Positions 1-10,183 of a stretch of DNA of 64,000 bases are shown piece by piece. A model generated the notes under the pieces. It saw only the letters and a program-made list of their open reading frames with translations. It made no database searches and had not been told where the DNA came from. Source of the stretch: Microcebus murinus (lineage: Eukaryota; Chordata; Mammalia; Primates; Cheirogaleidae); contig NC_134112.1 of the NCBI RefSeq assembly GCF_040939455.1, positions 18,874,501 to 18,938,500 on the forward strand. Direction: 5' to 3'. Made by a program: the position numbers and the translations under genes. The first letter of the stretch is position 1, and every line of letters starts with the position of its first letter.

Positions 1-638
1 TATACAGGCATCTTTCAAATACTAAAAGAACAAAAAAAAAAAAAAAAAAAAGTTGTCAACCTAGAATTCTGTATCCAGAAAAAATATCTTTTTTTTTTTT
101 TCACAGTCAAATTTAGCAGTGGGGGGTCATATACCAACTTTAGTTTTAGTGACACTAGTGTTAATAAGTTCCGATAACCCACTATAATCAGACCAGCCCA
201 GACAAAAAAATTCTTTCAAAAAATAAGGGGAAAAATACATTTTTAGATAAACAAAATCTAAAAACATTCATCGCCATCCAACTTGTGCTAAGAGAAATTC
301 TAAAGGAAATTCTAAGTCTAAAAGGAAATGACATGACATAGAAACTGAGATCTACATTTTAAAAAATCAAAAGCACTGGAAATGGCAAATAAATAAATTT
401 GATATTTTCTGACTGATATTGTCCTAAAAGATAATTTTTCTTCAAAGCAAAAATAATAGTAATGCATTTTGAGTTTTATTACATAAAAAGTTGGAAGATG
501 TATGACAACTATAAACTAAAGGATGAAAAGAGGTAAATGCAAATGTATTGTTGTAAGTTTTCTAAATTATCCATAGAGTAGTATTTAAGATAGATTGTGG
601 TACATTAAAGATTCTTATTGTAACTTCCAGAGCAACCA

Positions 639-686
<48 letters not shown>

Positions 687-810
687 AAACCAAAAAAGAA
701 TAGCTAACAAGACATAAAGGAGATAAAATGGAATATTAAAAATAGTTAATGTTTTAAAAGCAAGGATTATCAAAACAAAGGAAAAATAGGAGTTAAATAG
801 AAAACAAATA
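1..810 (+). mobile_element. Old L1M LINE fragment, upstream part
   Basis: The sequence follows the remembered L1M (L1ME/L1M4-like) consensus just upstream of and into ORF2. The landmarks are the CTAGAATTCTGTATCCAG motif near 62, a GAGAAATTC...CTAAAGGAAATTCT segment near 291-315, and the 'agcaaccactaaaa' motif near 631. It is full of stops and indels and cannot encode protein. It continues beyond the left edge of the window and resumes after the Alu at 811-1112. Confidence 0.7.
641..684 (+). repeat. Poly(A) run of 44 bases
   Basis: An uninterrupted run of 44 A bases expands the A-rich motif that follows 'gcaaccact' in the L1M consensus. It is therefore a microsatellite expansion inside the LINE rather than the tail of an insertion. 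Its length is likely to vary between individuals and assemblies. Confidence 0.9.
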
Positions 811-1112
811 TGGTGGCTGACGCCTGTAATCCTAGCACTCTGGGAGGCTGAGGCAGTGGATGGCTCAAGGTCAGGAGTTCTAAACCAGCCTGAGCAAGAG
901 TGAGATCCCGTCTCTATAAAAAAAAATAGAAAGGAATTAATTGGCCAACTAAAGGCGCATGCCTGTAGTCCCAGATACTTGAGAGGCTGAAGTAGAAGGA
1001 TCGCTTGAGCCCAGGAGTTTGAGGTTGCCGTGAGCTAGCCTGATGCCATGGCACTTTAGCCTGGGCAACAAAGTGAGACTCTGTCTAAAATAAATAAATA
1101 AATAAATAAAAT
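811..1112 (+). mobile_element. Alu element, strepsirrhine type
   Basis: Dimeric Alu beginning TGGTGGCTGACGCCTGTAAT, with linker GAATTAATTGGCCAACTAAA and an AAATAAATAAAT tail. The linker runs straight into GGCGCATGCCTGTAG, so about 35 bases at the start of the right monomer are deleted. Flanking repeats AAAACAAATA at 801-810 and 1113-1122 mark the target-site duplication. The host sequence on both sides is L1M. Confidence 0.93.
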
Positions 1113-1575
1113 AAAACAAATAGTATAATGGGAGACTTAAACCTAAACTTATCAATAATTGCATTAATTTTAAATAAAATAAACAATCAATTAAAGGTCA
1201 AATGTTGCCAAATTGTATACAAACTAGAGACCCATATGTGAGATATACAGTATACACAAATTAAAAATAAAGACACAGATAGGCTAAAAATAAAATAACA
1301 AAATATACAGCTACGTCATACAAATACTAGTCAAAATTAAATTGGAGATGTTATGTTAATATCAGACAAAATAAACTTCAAGAAAACAAGTGTGTTCCTG
1401 GAGTTAAATTGGGACGTCTCATAATGATAAAAGGGTCCATTTATCAAGAAGACATAAAATCCCTGAATGTTTATGTACCTAATTACAGAACTTCAAACTA
1501 CATAATGGAAAGCCAAAGGAGAAGTCAACAAACCCACAATTATATTTGACAATTTTTAATCCTCTTCTCAGAGTT
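1113..1575 (+). mobile_element. Old L1M LINE fragment, ORF2 endonuclease region
   Basis: Continuation of the L1M split by the Alu. 'ATAAAGACACAGATAGGCT' at about 1268, 'TTAATATCAGACAAAATA' at about 1354 and 'CATCAAGAAGACATAA'-like sequence near 1444 match the ORF2 endonuclease-coding region of L1M elements in order. Frameshifts and stops are frequent. The match fades after about 1570. Confidence 0.7.
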
Positions 1576-2684
1576 TTAGGAGAAACGTGGACAATGGAAG
1601 GGTGGACACTCAACAGTAGTATGCAAACAAGTGTTCCCACGCTGGTGTCAGAATCATTTTCCTCCCAAACTAGGAGACACACACATCTTCCTACATCTCT
1701 GTGGCTGACTTGCTTATCAGTGTTCATTGACATTGTCAGGATGTCATCTGATCATTGAGATCTGAATTTGGCATGCATACCTTTGGATCTAGGCAAACAC
1801 ATCCTCTATGTGCCCTGTGTTCTTTTCTATGGAAAAATCAAATCGATATCCCTAGAGACCTGACAATTCTGTCCTTACCTCAGACCCACTTCTTTAGATA
1901 ATGGGAATATATCCAAAAGTGCAACTGGAAGAATTGGGAAATGTACTTTTAAGAACATGGTATCTATAGATTTTCCATGAAGGAATTAAAAAAAAAAAAA
2001 AAAGGCAGATTCATATGGAAGGAGGAAATATTTTCCTTTAAGCCATACTACACATGACAGCCTAAAAAAGAAGAAAAAAGGCATAAAATGCGTACACTGA
2101 GCTAGAAATAAACATTAATTGAAGTATTTTGAAAAATTGTTAAAGTTAGCCTGCTTCCTGTAAAACACCATCATTATGAGCTTAGGGAGTGGGCAGAGTG
2201 ACTTCAGCTGGGAATGCAAGCAGCCCAAAGGTACCTTTGTGATTGAAGAGCCAGCTGGCATATGTTCACTACTAAAAGCCATTCCTGGAGAATTCCCCAA
2301 TGTTTTATTCAAATTTCTACCAAAGAGAACAACAGTGTGACCTGAAACAGTGGACAGTTCTACCTGGAAAGCTGAGTTCTGAAAGAACACTATACCTAGG
2401 TTCCTAACATTCATTTGATTAAATTAAGGAGTGAAGTTTTGGGAAGGGAGCAAAAGAAGAAAGAATTATTAAGCAAATATACATTTGGATAGGAAGGAAA
2501 TGAATGCTTTTGCAAATATCTCAAGACTTCTTTTGCCTCGGTTTTTATTATGTTTAATAATGATGCATACACATTGTAAGAAATCAAATAGAGAATTCTA
2601 AAATGGAAAGTTCAGACAGCTCTTCATATAAATACATAGTATCCAGTCTATTTTTTTTTTTTTTTTAAAGTTTGAGCTTTCCTG
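1576..2684. other. Unassigned non-coding sequence
   Basis: I see no gene here and no repeat I can name. There are short A runs (1987-2003) and a T run near 2651. Short open frames on both strands show no recognisable domain. Confidence 0.5.
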
Positions 2685-2875
2685 TTAGGTGGCCTGAATG
2701 TCAATTTTGGTTTCACCATTGAATGAATGAATGATGTTAGAAAATCTATTTAATTCTCTAAGCTTAATTTCTCTCAGCCCTAAAGAGGCTAATAAGATCT
2801 TGCTACTAAGGTTGTTCTGAAGATTAAAAAAGACAATCCATGGAAAGTGCTCAACAGATGTTGGTTTTTGAGTTG
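2685..2875 (+). repeat. MIR SINE
   Basis: The order of motifs follows MIR. A diverged 'ggcctg..tcaattttggtttcacca' start is followed by a 'ctctaagcttaatttctc' block, then 'aaggttgttctgaagatt', then 'ggaaagtgctcaacagatgttg' near the 3' end. A short GAATGAATGAATGA expansion lies at 2722-2735. Confidence 0.65.
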
Positions 2876-3470
2876 TATTGATATTATACATATTATTATA
2901 TAGGTAGAGTTATTTGTGTGTTTTGTTTTGTAATTTCTTTTTTCGCTTAACAATATTAAGATAAATTTCTTACTCAGAAGTCACCGCAAGTCACTAGAAA
3001 TGGGGACAGGGAGGTGCAAGTGGAAATCTTCCGTTTAATTTCAGTCTTTATTCCTTAACATTCTTCTGCCACAAGGTCTTCTCAACCTTGCCAATTATAG
3101 AAAGCCATTAATTCAAAACCCATTAAAACCCATCTCTGATAAAGAAAGGCTCAAGCCTAATTGAATTATCCTGCCCAGGGATACCGCTATAACTCAGATA
3201 GGAGATGGAAAATCTGGACTTGAAGATCTCAACTAGCCTGTGCGTTTCCAAAGCAATGTGTTGAGAAAAGTGACCTCCCCGATGTTCATTTTAAGCCTCG
3301 TACTTGTATTTTCCTTTGATAACATTAAATTTTAGGTTTATGTGACTGAAAAATAGATCTTAAATTTTCTCATCCTTAGAAATTTTTAACTGGGATATTT
3401 CAACTCATTCATTTTATTTTAGGAATAGCGGTGGAAGAAAACATATACTAATTCTGCCATTGCTCATTTA
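2876..3470. other. Unassigned AT-rich sequence
   Basis: No gene is visible. A short stretch at about 2935-2975 (TTTTTCGCTTAACAATAT) resembles antisense L1M but is too short for assignment. Confidence 0.4.
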
Positions 3471-4385
3471 GTAGAGAATGAGTAGATGCTATCTACAGCA
3501 ATAGAAAAGTAAGTAATTATATAAAATTACAAGCATAGCTACTAAAGAAAAATATAAACCTCAAATAATAAGAAAGAAATACAGGTACAACAAAACAGTA
3601 AAATCACCTATTGAAAGATAAAATAATGAAAGAAACAGCAAAAGCAAAAAAATAGGGCATGTAAGAAAATCAGATACTGAGATTGAATCACAAAGCAATA
3701 CATGAACGTGCACTAGACATAAGTGGAATACCTAATGAAATGACTCTGAAAGGATAGAAATGAAAGAATAGGCAAAGACTTAAGAAGGAAATGCAGACAA
3801 ATAAAGGAAGAACAATCCAGATTTTAATAGTTCAGAAGCCTAAATTCAAACCAAAAGAATGGGAAATGAGAAAAAGAAGGGTACTTCATAATGGTAAAAG
3901 TTATAATCAATAATAAAAATCTAACATTTACAAATACCCATGTACCGTAGAACTATTCATCAACCTGCATAAATAAAAATATATAAGAAATACAACCAGA
4001 AATAGGCAGAGACACATCATTAGTTAGAGTCGTTAATTCACCTTTCTCAGTCTATAACAGTACAAGTGGGTTAAAAAATATGTAAGGACATAAAAGCCTA
4101 TATTACTTATGTAATAAATTACTTCTATTTAACATATATTGAATTCAGAACCAGAAAACAAAGAGTCCATTGAACAGTCATAAATATTGACCATATATTA
4201 GACCACAGATAAAACATCAATTTAGTCCCCAAGGTAGAAAAGTACTGATACTCTCTGATTACAATTCAGTAAAACTAGAAATTAAGTATAGAAAAAGGAA
4301 AAAGTCAAAACAAGAATCCCTAACACCTGGAAATTAAATTTTTCTTCTTAAGAACTTTTTAAAAGTCAAGCTCAATTAAAAATTC

Positions 4386-4700
4386 ATAACAATGAGTCTG
4401 CAGGACAGCCATAAGGCCTGCATGCAAGCAGAGGAAAGATAGGCCAGATTGAAAAAAAGAGAGATGCCCTGAGAATCTTATTCGAGATCTAGCTGGCTCT
4501 AGCTGTGTCTAAATCAACAGCAGCTCTGTTACATAAGCAAATAGAATTTCTATATATAGGACAGTTTGGTTTTTCTGTCAAACCCAGAAGTTCTGATAAT
4601 ATGGTTGCCTATTCATGCTATGATTTTCGTATATTCTCATGGTGTTCACATAGGCAATGATTAATAAATGTTCATTGACTTACTAAGTAAAGGTGAAAAA
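4386..4700. other. Unidentified segment inside the L1M
   Basis: The L1M alignment breaks near 4386 and resumes near 4735. The intervening segment has a different, less A-rich composition, with 'GTCTGCAGGACAGCCATAAG' at 4395 and 'GCATGCAAGCAGAGGAAAG' at 4421. It may be an old insertion of another repeat. I cannot see clear terminal repeats or a duplication. Confidence 0.35.
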
Positions 4701-5281
4701 ATTCAAAACATTAAAAATGTTAATTGAAACACTCCAGTTAAAAGTTACAGATACAGCTAAAACAACGTTCAGAGAAATATTTATGGTACTACGTACTTAT
4801 ATCAATAAATAAGAATGAAAATATATGAATTTAGCTAGAAGTAAATCAAAGAACACACATGTAAAGAAAGTTAAATACTGAATTTTAATTAAGTATAAAG
4901 AAGAAATGATACATTAGAAAACATAAAAGTGTAGAACTAATAAATCCTAGAGCCAGTTGTGAAAACAATAAACTAAAAAAGCAAACATACAAAATATAAG
5001 AAAAGATCATAGAGAAATATTTAAAAATATGAAGAAAATTTAAATAATGATAAGAAACAACTTTGCTTAATTTTATGCCATAAATTTGAGAACATAGCTA
5101 GAAAAGATACATTTCTAGGAAAATATAAACTTAAAAAATTGACTCCAGAAGAGATAGAAATTATTCTAAACAGATGAATTGCTATAGAAGAAATTTAAAA
5201 AGTCTTCACTGAGCTACATTTAAGCAAGAAGCACCCGGTTCAAATAGTTTTATAAGGAAATGCTACCAAACCATTAAGGAG

Positions 5282-5380
5282 CAGATCATTTAAAGCTGTG
5301 TAAAATATTCTAATACAGAACAGAAAAGAAACAGATTATCTAAAGCCATGTAAATTATTCTAATCCAGAACACAAAAATA
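5282..5380 (+). repeat. Diverged tandem duplication, ~50 bp unit
   Basis: Positions 5282-5331 and 5332-5380 are two head-to-tail copies of one unit within the L1M. Both contain CAGAT(C/T)AT(T/C)TAAAGC and a later TTCTAAT(A/C)CAGAACA. They differ at about ten positions, so the duplication is not recent. Confidence 0.8.
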
Positions 5381-5669
5381 AATTCTTAAGCATGCATACT
5401 CTTTCAAAAATTCTATAAATATAAAAGCAATTACAAATTAATCATAACATAAATAACAATATGAAAAGTCAATAAGCATATTACTAGCAAAAATAATGCA
5501 GTAGTACTTTAAAGGAATTAACAGAATGAGAACAAATGGATAGAATTCCTATATGAATGCAAGAACTGATTAATATTAATACACCCACTAATGCTCTAGA
5601 GAAAAATGATGATAATATTATTCCCATAAGTTCTGAAAACATACTTGATAAAATTCAGCATCTTTGAAT

Positions 5670-6187
5670 AATATTAACAATGCACATCATCCATTGGTCT
5701 CTCAGCGCAGTGCTCTGCCATCGTGTTCTGAAATGTATTTCTTGACTAACCACTTTTCAGCATTTCCAGAGCTAGCTCTGTACCTTTCCAACCTCAGTTA
5801 TTTGGTCTACTGCTCTAATCTTTTTCTTGGTCTTTTGTATGTCTCTTGTCCCTGGAATCCATTATTATATATCAGAGTAATTTTATGAAATGTAAGTAAG
5901 ATAACTTCACTCCTCAGCTTAAAACTCTTAAATGGCTTGTCTTTGTACTTGGCACAAGATTCACACTCCTCAGCAGGATCTGCAAGCCCTCCACGACCTT
6001 GTCCCTGCCTGATTCCCAGACCGTATTTTCCACCACTTCCCCACAACTCCCTGTGCTCTCAGCCGTGACAGGTGCCTGCCTCACCTTGGAACAGCTCAGG
6101 ATTATTCCTGCCTTAAGGTTCTTCAATGCCGTACTATTTCTTCCTGAAAGACTTTTTCCTGAAGTATTTTTGGTCATTCAAGTTTCT
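5670..6187 (+). mobile_element. L2 LINE 3' part (left segment)
   Basis: The + strand follows the L2 ORF2 end and 3' UTR. 'CTTAAAACTCTTAAATGGCTTG' near 5919 is followed by 'TCTGCAAGCCCTCCACGACC', then the 'cctgcctgattcc' block, then 'CCTGAAAGACTTTTTCCTGA'. The element is interrupted by the MITE at 6189-6588 and continues after it. It is non-coding and ancient. The first ~200 bases are assigned less surely. Confidence 0.75.
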
Positions 6188-6188
6188 A

Positions 6189-6588
6189 CCGTGTTTCCCC
6201 GAAAATAAGACCTACCCATGAAATAAGCCCTAGCAGGATTTCTAAGCATTTGCACAGTATAAGCCCTACCCTGAAAATAAGACCTAGCGATGGGCGTGGC
6301 TACGCAGCGCATCTGCACAACCCATGCATTTCCTGGCGGAGTGGTAAGGAAGAGGAGCAGCCCTTCTCATCTGCCCCATCATGACAGCTACTATCCCAGA
6401 GGTGACTGGAAAGGTGTGGGCAGCCCCACCAACAAGGTCAGCTCCTCCTGTCAGGTCCTGGCCATGCTGTGCGTGCTGCAAACTGAGGCTTTGAGGGGAA
6501 AATAACACATCCCCTGAAAATAAACCCTGGGGTGTCTTCTTGAGGGAAAATAAATATAAGACCCTGTCTTATTTTAGGGTAAATATGG
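6189..6588 (+). mobile_element. TA-flanked 400 bp MITE, copy 1
   Basis: Begins CCGTGTTTCCCCGAAAATAA and ends with a decayed inverted copy (GTCTTATTTTAGGG...ATATGG). It is flanked by TA at 6187-6188 and 6589-6590. GAAAATAAG/GAAATAAG motifs recur near both ends, while the middle (about 6292-6500) is GC-rich and encodes nothing recognisable. The TA duplication and terminal inverted repeats point to a non-autonomous Tc1/mariner-class element. A second copy lies at 47750-48148 in the same orientation. It sits inside an L2, so it is younger than that L2. Confidence 0.85.
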
Positions 6589-6590
6589 TA

Positions 6591-6780
6591 CTGAAATGTA
6601 TTTTCAAAAAATTTCCCCAACTACTCTCAAGAAGCTTCTTTCTCTTGCCTGGAGCCTCCCTTTCTGTTCCCTTTCATTACTTAATTTTCTTCATAGCGCT
6701 CTGTCTGAAATTATCAAAATTATTTGTTATTGTCTTTCTACCTCAATTAGAATGAAAGCTTAATATAGGTAGCGTCATTC
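6591..6780 (+). mobile_element. L2 LINE 3' end (right segment)
   Basis: Continuation of the L2 split by the MITE. 'CTTAATTTTCTTCATAGCGC' near 6681, 'GTCTGAAATTATCAAAATTATTTG' and 'CCTCAATTAGAATGAAAGCTTA' near 6741 match the L2 3' terminus in order. Confidence 0.85.
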
Positions 6781-7179
6781 CTTTGGCTGGCTGCTGTGCG
6801 CAGTGACATCCTACAAATGTCAGAGCCAGGACATGGGGTTTTACAGGGCTCAGGGCTGGGTTGAGGCATGCTTAGGGCCTCTTCAGGAAGTGGCTGCCTA
6901 AGCGAAGGACATGAATAACACAGTTGCCAAACAATTGTCCTGATTTTAAAATTATAGTATTTAAAATCAAGTCTATTAAAAATGTTTTAAATAAGTGCAG
7001 ATTCTGGAGGAATATAATTAGTAAGTATTTTTAGAGGTTTTTTTTTTCTTTTTAAATTCAAAGACTCAACATAAAATTATTTCTGTAAGCAATGAAAGAT
7101 TTAACAAAGAAAAATAAATCTTTTTGTAGGTAATAAGGGATATATGATTGCACATTATTTTTCCCTTCGACTAAAAACT
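6781..7179. other. Unassigned non-coding sequence
   Basis: No gene or nameable repeat is visible. There is a T-rich tract near 7039-7055. The stretch ends at the target-site duplication of the RFK retrocopy. Confidence 0.4.
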
Positions 7180-7190
7180 ATCCTTTTATT

Positions 7191-8407
7191 ATTATTTTCT
7201 TTTCAAAAACATTTATTTTACTGTTTTAATATACAAACAAAAAATAGGCAGAGACAATCTAGACCATTTAGAATTGAGGCAGCTCTGTACAAAAATTAAG
7301 ATGGTACAATGATGTGACTTTCAAGGAAATAACTAAAATGAAATTTCACATGTTTGTAATAATATGTTAGTGCACAGAATATCAAAAATACAAAGTCAGT
7401 TAGGAAAACTTTTGTTTATAATAAACTATCAAACTTCTGCTTCATGTATTTACTTTTATTAGCTTTCTCTGCTTAGTAGTATATGCTATGTAAGTATAAA
7501 CATGCTGATATTTTACCATGATAATTATAGTTCTAATCTTAAACTAGTGACCTGCCCTTTTACCCATACTTATAAACATTTCATTTTCATCATAACACAC
7601 TTACTTGCTTTTTAATGGTACATTTTAGTCAACATATTACATGAAAAAGATCTTGATTTTTAAATGAATCTTTTTACTGTTGTGACATGATGAGTTTAAC
7701 AACTGAAGCACAATATGGTAACTACATTGTACTGTTTAAACTAATTCATAGCAGAAGGAAAATGTTTGATTTTTTTAAACATAACCGAGATGAGACTGGA
7801 CAGTTATAAGCAGTGAAATACTAGAAAACTGTGAATGAATAAATAAGGTGATTTTTTATCAGTGACCCTTCATTATTCTGCTTTCAGGAACCTGGAAAAA
7901 TCATCTTGAGTTTCAAATATTCTGGTAGAGCTAGAGGCTTCTTGGCTTCTTCAGTATCATCTTGGGTAGCTGAAATAATTGACCCTAAATAATCAAAGTT
8001 CTTTTCTAGTCTGAGATAGTCAACAAGGCCCACATTGAGGATTTTCCCATGGATGTCCTCTCTGAAGGTATGCACGATATGAGTTTCCATGTAGCATGGA
8101 TTCCATCCTATGCTCACCATGAACTTGTGGCCTTCTCCACTTCCAACGCTAGCCCAACCATAATAAATGCAAGTGGATACATCAGCTGGAAGATTATCTT
8201 TCTACTACTTGTGGGGGAAAGTTAGCTGTGAGGACGCCCTGCTACTTGGAACTGTGGCTGAAGCCCCTTGCACCACTTGGCCCCAGCGGTAGTACCGCAA
8301 GTGTCTAATGACCCGGGCTGCAGCCAAGTCTGCAAGTCCAGTGGAGTCACTGATGACATCCGCTGACCAGACAGAAGCTGCCCAGGGACTCTGGGACTGC
8401 CACTCCC
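7191..8407 (-). pseudogene. RFK: Processed pseudogene of riboflavin kinase
   Basis: Intronless retrocopy of RFK, the enzyme that phosphorylates riboflavin to FMN. The coding remnant runs minus from 8309 (ATG changed to ATT, followed by RHLRYYRWGQVVQG) to a TGA at 7861-7859. Recognisable pieces include NLPADVST, IYYGWASVGSGEGHK, VSIGWNPCYMETHIVHTF and YLRLEKNFD. There is a one-base frameshift just before NLPAD, a second near the C terminus, and a loss of about six residues before METHIVHTF. About 640 bp of likely 3' UTR follows, with a polyadenylation signal (TTTATT on +, 7212-7217) and a degenerate T-rich tail at 7191-7204. The 11 bp repeat ATCCTTTTATT at 7180-7190 and 8408-8418 is the target-site duplication. 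About 100 bp upstream of the start codon is presumably 5' UTR. It cannot make active kinase. Confidence 0.93.
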
Positions 8408-8418
8408 ATCCTTTTATT

Positions 8419-8779
8419 GCTTATGCATAAAAATTCATGCCATGTTTTCCCTCCTCACTTACTTTCTTTTTGCTCTTTCTTCTTCCTCCTCGTCCTCCTT
8501 TGGTTTCTTTACATAAACTGATTAGATTCATATCTTGGGAGAACAAGACTGAGGAGCTATGGTTCTGAACCCTTATCTGTTCCATCAGATCTGACATGTG
8601 ATACGTTTTTCCGAGGGAAGGCATTTCCATAAATGCCCTCCCTGGATTTTAAATGAGCCATTTACAGGACAGGGATGTGTATATATGTGCGTGTATATGG
8701 TGGATGTAAAAAACCATTGGCTGTTCACTTCTTTTTCAATTTCCCTACTTCCCATGAAATTCCTCTGGGATGTATTAAA
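8419..8779. other. Unassigned non-coding sequence
   Basis: No gene is visible. A pyrimidine-rich patch lies at 8462-8505. Open frames crossing this stretch on both strands show no known domain. Confidence 0.4.
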
Positions 8780-8960
8780 TAATGACAAAAGTCACAACAA
8801 CTGCTATTTATTAAAATCTTCTGTTGAATATGCACTCTTTTATCAGCACAACAATTCTGCGGAGGAGGGGAGAAACTGTAGTTAAATGATGGGCTCAAGG
8901 TTACATAGCTGACATAAGCAAGCAGATAAAGCAGTATAACCTGGGTTAACCCCACAACCA
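8780..8960 (+). repeat. MIR SINE
   Basis: 'CACAACAATTCTGCGGAGG' near 8847, then 'GAGAAACTG', then 'GGGCTCAAGGTTACATAGCTGA' near 8891, then 'AACCTGGGTTAAC' follow the MIR core and flanks in + orientation. Confidence 0.65.
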
Positions 8961-9089
8961 CAGTGGCTGTGCTCTGAGTTGGGAAGCCTTAGCAAAGTAG
9001 CTGCCAGCGATATAAATATAGAAGCTTTTGGATATATCTCCTGCTCTTCAAAATACTTTTCTTACTCACTTGCAGATGCTTGGAATTTT

Positions 9090-9151
9090 TTTAATAGACT
9101 TTATTTTTTAGAGCAGTTTTAGAGTCACATATAAATTGAACAGAAAGTACT
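9090..9151 (-). mobile_element. L1M (MB/MC-type) 3' end, left segment
   Basis: 'TTTAGAGCAGTTTTAGAGTCACA' near 9108 and 'GAACAGAAAGTACTGAGAG' match the antisense 3' end of L1MB/L1MC elements. The element is split by the LTR at 9157-9508 and resumes at 9514. Confidence 0.85.
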
Positions 9152-9156
9152 GAGAG

Positions 9157-9508
9157 CATCTTAGTCCAGGCTGCTATAACACGCTACCATAGACTGGGTG
9201 GCTTAGACAAACAGTTCTGTCTCACAGCTCTGGAAGCTAGGAAGTCCAAGATTAAGGTGTTGGCAGATTCAGGGTTTGGTGAAGGTCCTCCTCCTGGTTT
9301 TCAGACTGCTGTCTTCTCATATCCTCATATGGCAGAAAGAGAGTGAGAGAGCTCTATGCAGTCTCTTTTCTAAGGGCATCAATCCCATTCATGTGGGCTC
9401 CACCCTCAGAACCTAATTACCTCGCCAAGACCCCACCTCCTAATGCCATCATATTGGGAGCTAAGAATTCAACGTTTTAATAGGACATTAAACTCTCAGT
9501 CCATAACA
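9157..9508 (-). mobile_element. Solo LTR, MSTD/MLT1A type (ERVL-MaLR)
   Basis: Antisense MaLR LTR, 352 bp. 'CTTAGTCCAGGCTGCTATAAC' and 'AGACTGGGTGGCTTAGA' mark one end, with 'CCACCTCCTAATGCCATCA' and 'CTCAGTCCATAACA' at the other. The 5 bp repeat GAGAG at 9152-9156 and 9509-9513 is its target-site duplication. No internal retroviral sequence is present, so the provirus recombined down to one LTR or was never longer. It inserted into an L1M. Confidence 0.88.
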
Positions 9509-9513
9509 GAGAG

Positions 9514-10130
9514 TTCCCACATACCTCCTTGCCACCATACACACAGAGCCCTATGGATATCCCAAATCGGAGGGGTACATTTGTTGCAATTGATGAACCT
9601 ACATTGACTATCATTATCACGTGAAGTCCAGAGTTTACATTTAGGGATCACTCTGGGTGTTGTACCTTCTATGTGTTTTGACAAATGTATACTGACATAT
9701 ATATCCGGCATTGTTGTATCGTACAGAACAGTTTCATGCTCTAAAAGTCCTCTCCGCTCTGCCTCTTTATCTCTTCATCTCCCCCAACCTACAGCAACCA
9801 CTGATATTTTTCCTGTCTTCATTTTGTCTTTTCCAGAACGTCGCATAACTGGAATAATACAGTGTGTAGCCCTTGCACATTGGCTTCCTTTCACTTACTA
9901 ATGATGTGCATCTAAGTTTCCTCCATGTCTTTTCATGGCTGGATAGTTGATTTATTTTTAGGGCTGAGTAATAGTCCACTGTCTGGATGTACCACAGTTT
10001 ACTTCTACAGCCACTTTACTGAAGGACATCTTGATTGCTTCCAAGTCTTGGCAATCATGAATAAAGCTGCTATACACATCTGTGTGCAGGTCTTTGTGTG
10101 GACTTGTTTTCAACTCAGAAAATATTTCCT
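9514..10130 (-). mobile_element. L1M (MB/MC-type) 3' end, right segment
   Basis: Antisense L1M following the consensus in order: 'GGTACATTTGTTGCAATTGATG' near 9575, 'AGGGATCACTCTGGGTGTTG' near 9643, 'GACAAATGTATACTGACATA' near 9680, 'CAGCAACCACTGATATTTTT' near 9792, 'CTCCATGTCTTTTCATGGCT' near 9922 and 'GCAATCATGAATAAAGCTGC' near 10051. This covers the 3' UTR and the very end of ORF2, with no coding capacity. Confidence 0.88.
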
Positions 10131-10183
10131 GCTCTTTAAAATATTTTCAATACTTGCTTGCTGATTATCAGGGTTGATTTTTT

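Larger units (their letters stand above)
3471..5665 (+). mobile_element. Old L1M LINE, heavily decayed ORF2
   Basis: Very A-rich sequence whose + strand follows L1M ORF2 with many indels. 'GGTACTTCATAATGGTAAAA' near 3880, 'ctttctcag' in the endonuclease part near 4042, 'ACTAGAAATTAAGTATAG' near 4272, 'TTCAGAGAAATATTTATGGTACTA' (the 'agagggaaatttatagcacta' block) near 4770, and 'GATAAAATTCAGCATCTTTG' at 5648 appear in consensus order. No long reading frame survives. The interval 4386-4700 does not fit L1 and is listed separately. Confidence 0.7.

Noticed and set aside
949..1164. Minus-strand open frame of 71 codons
   Set aside because: It reads through an Alu and its tail in reverse. Its amino-acid pattern is the usual antisense Alu translation.
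6292..6500. GC-rich middle of the MITE, considered as a captured exon
   Set aside because: Open frames exist on both strands, but the two MITE copies do not preserve a common frame clearly and no domain is visible.
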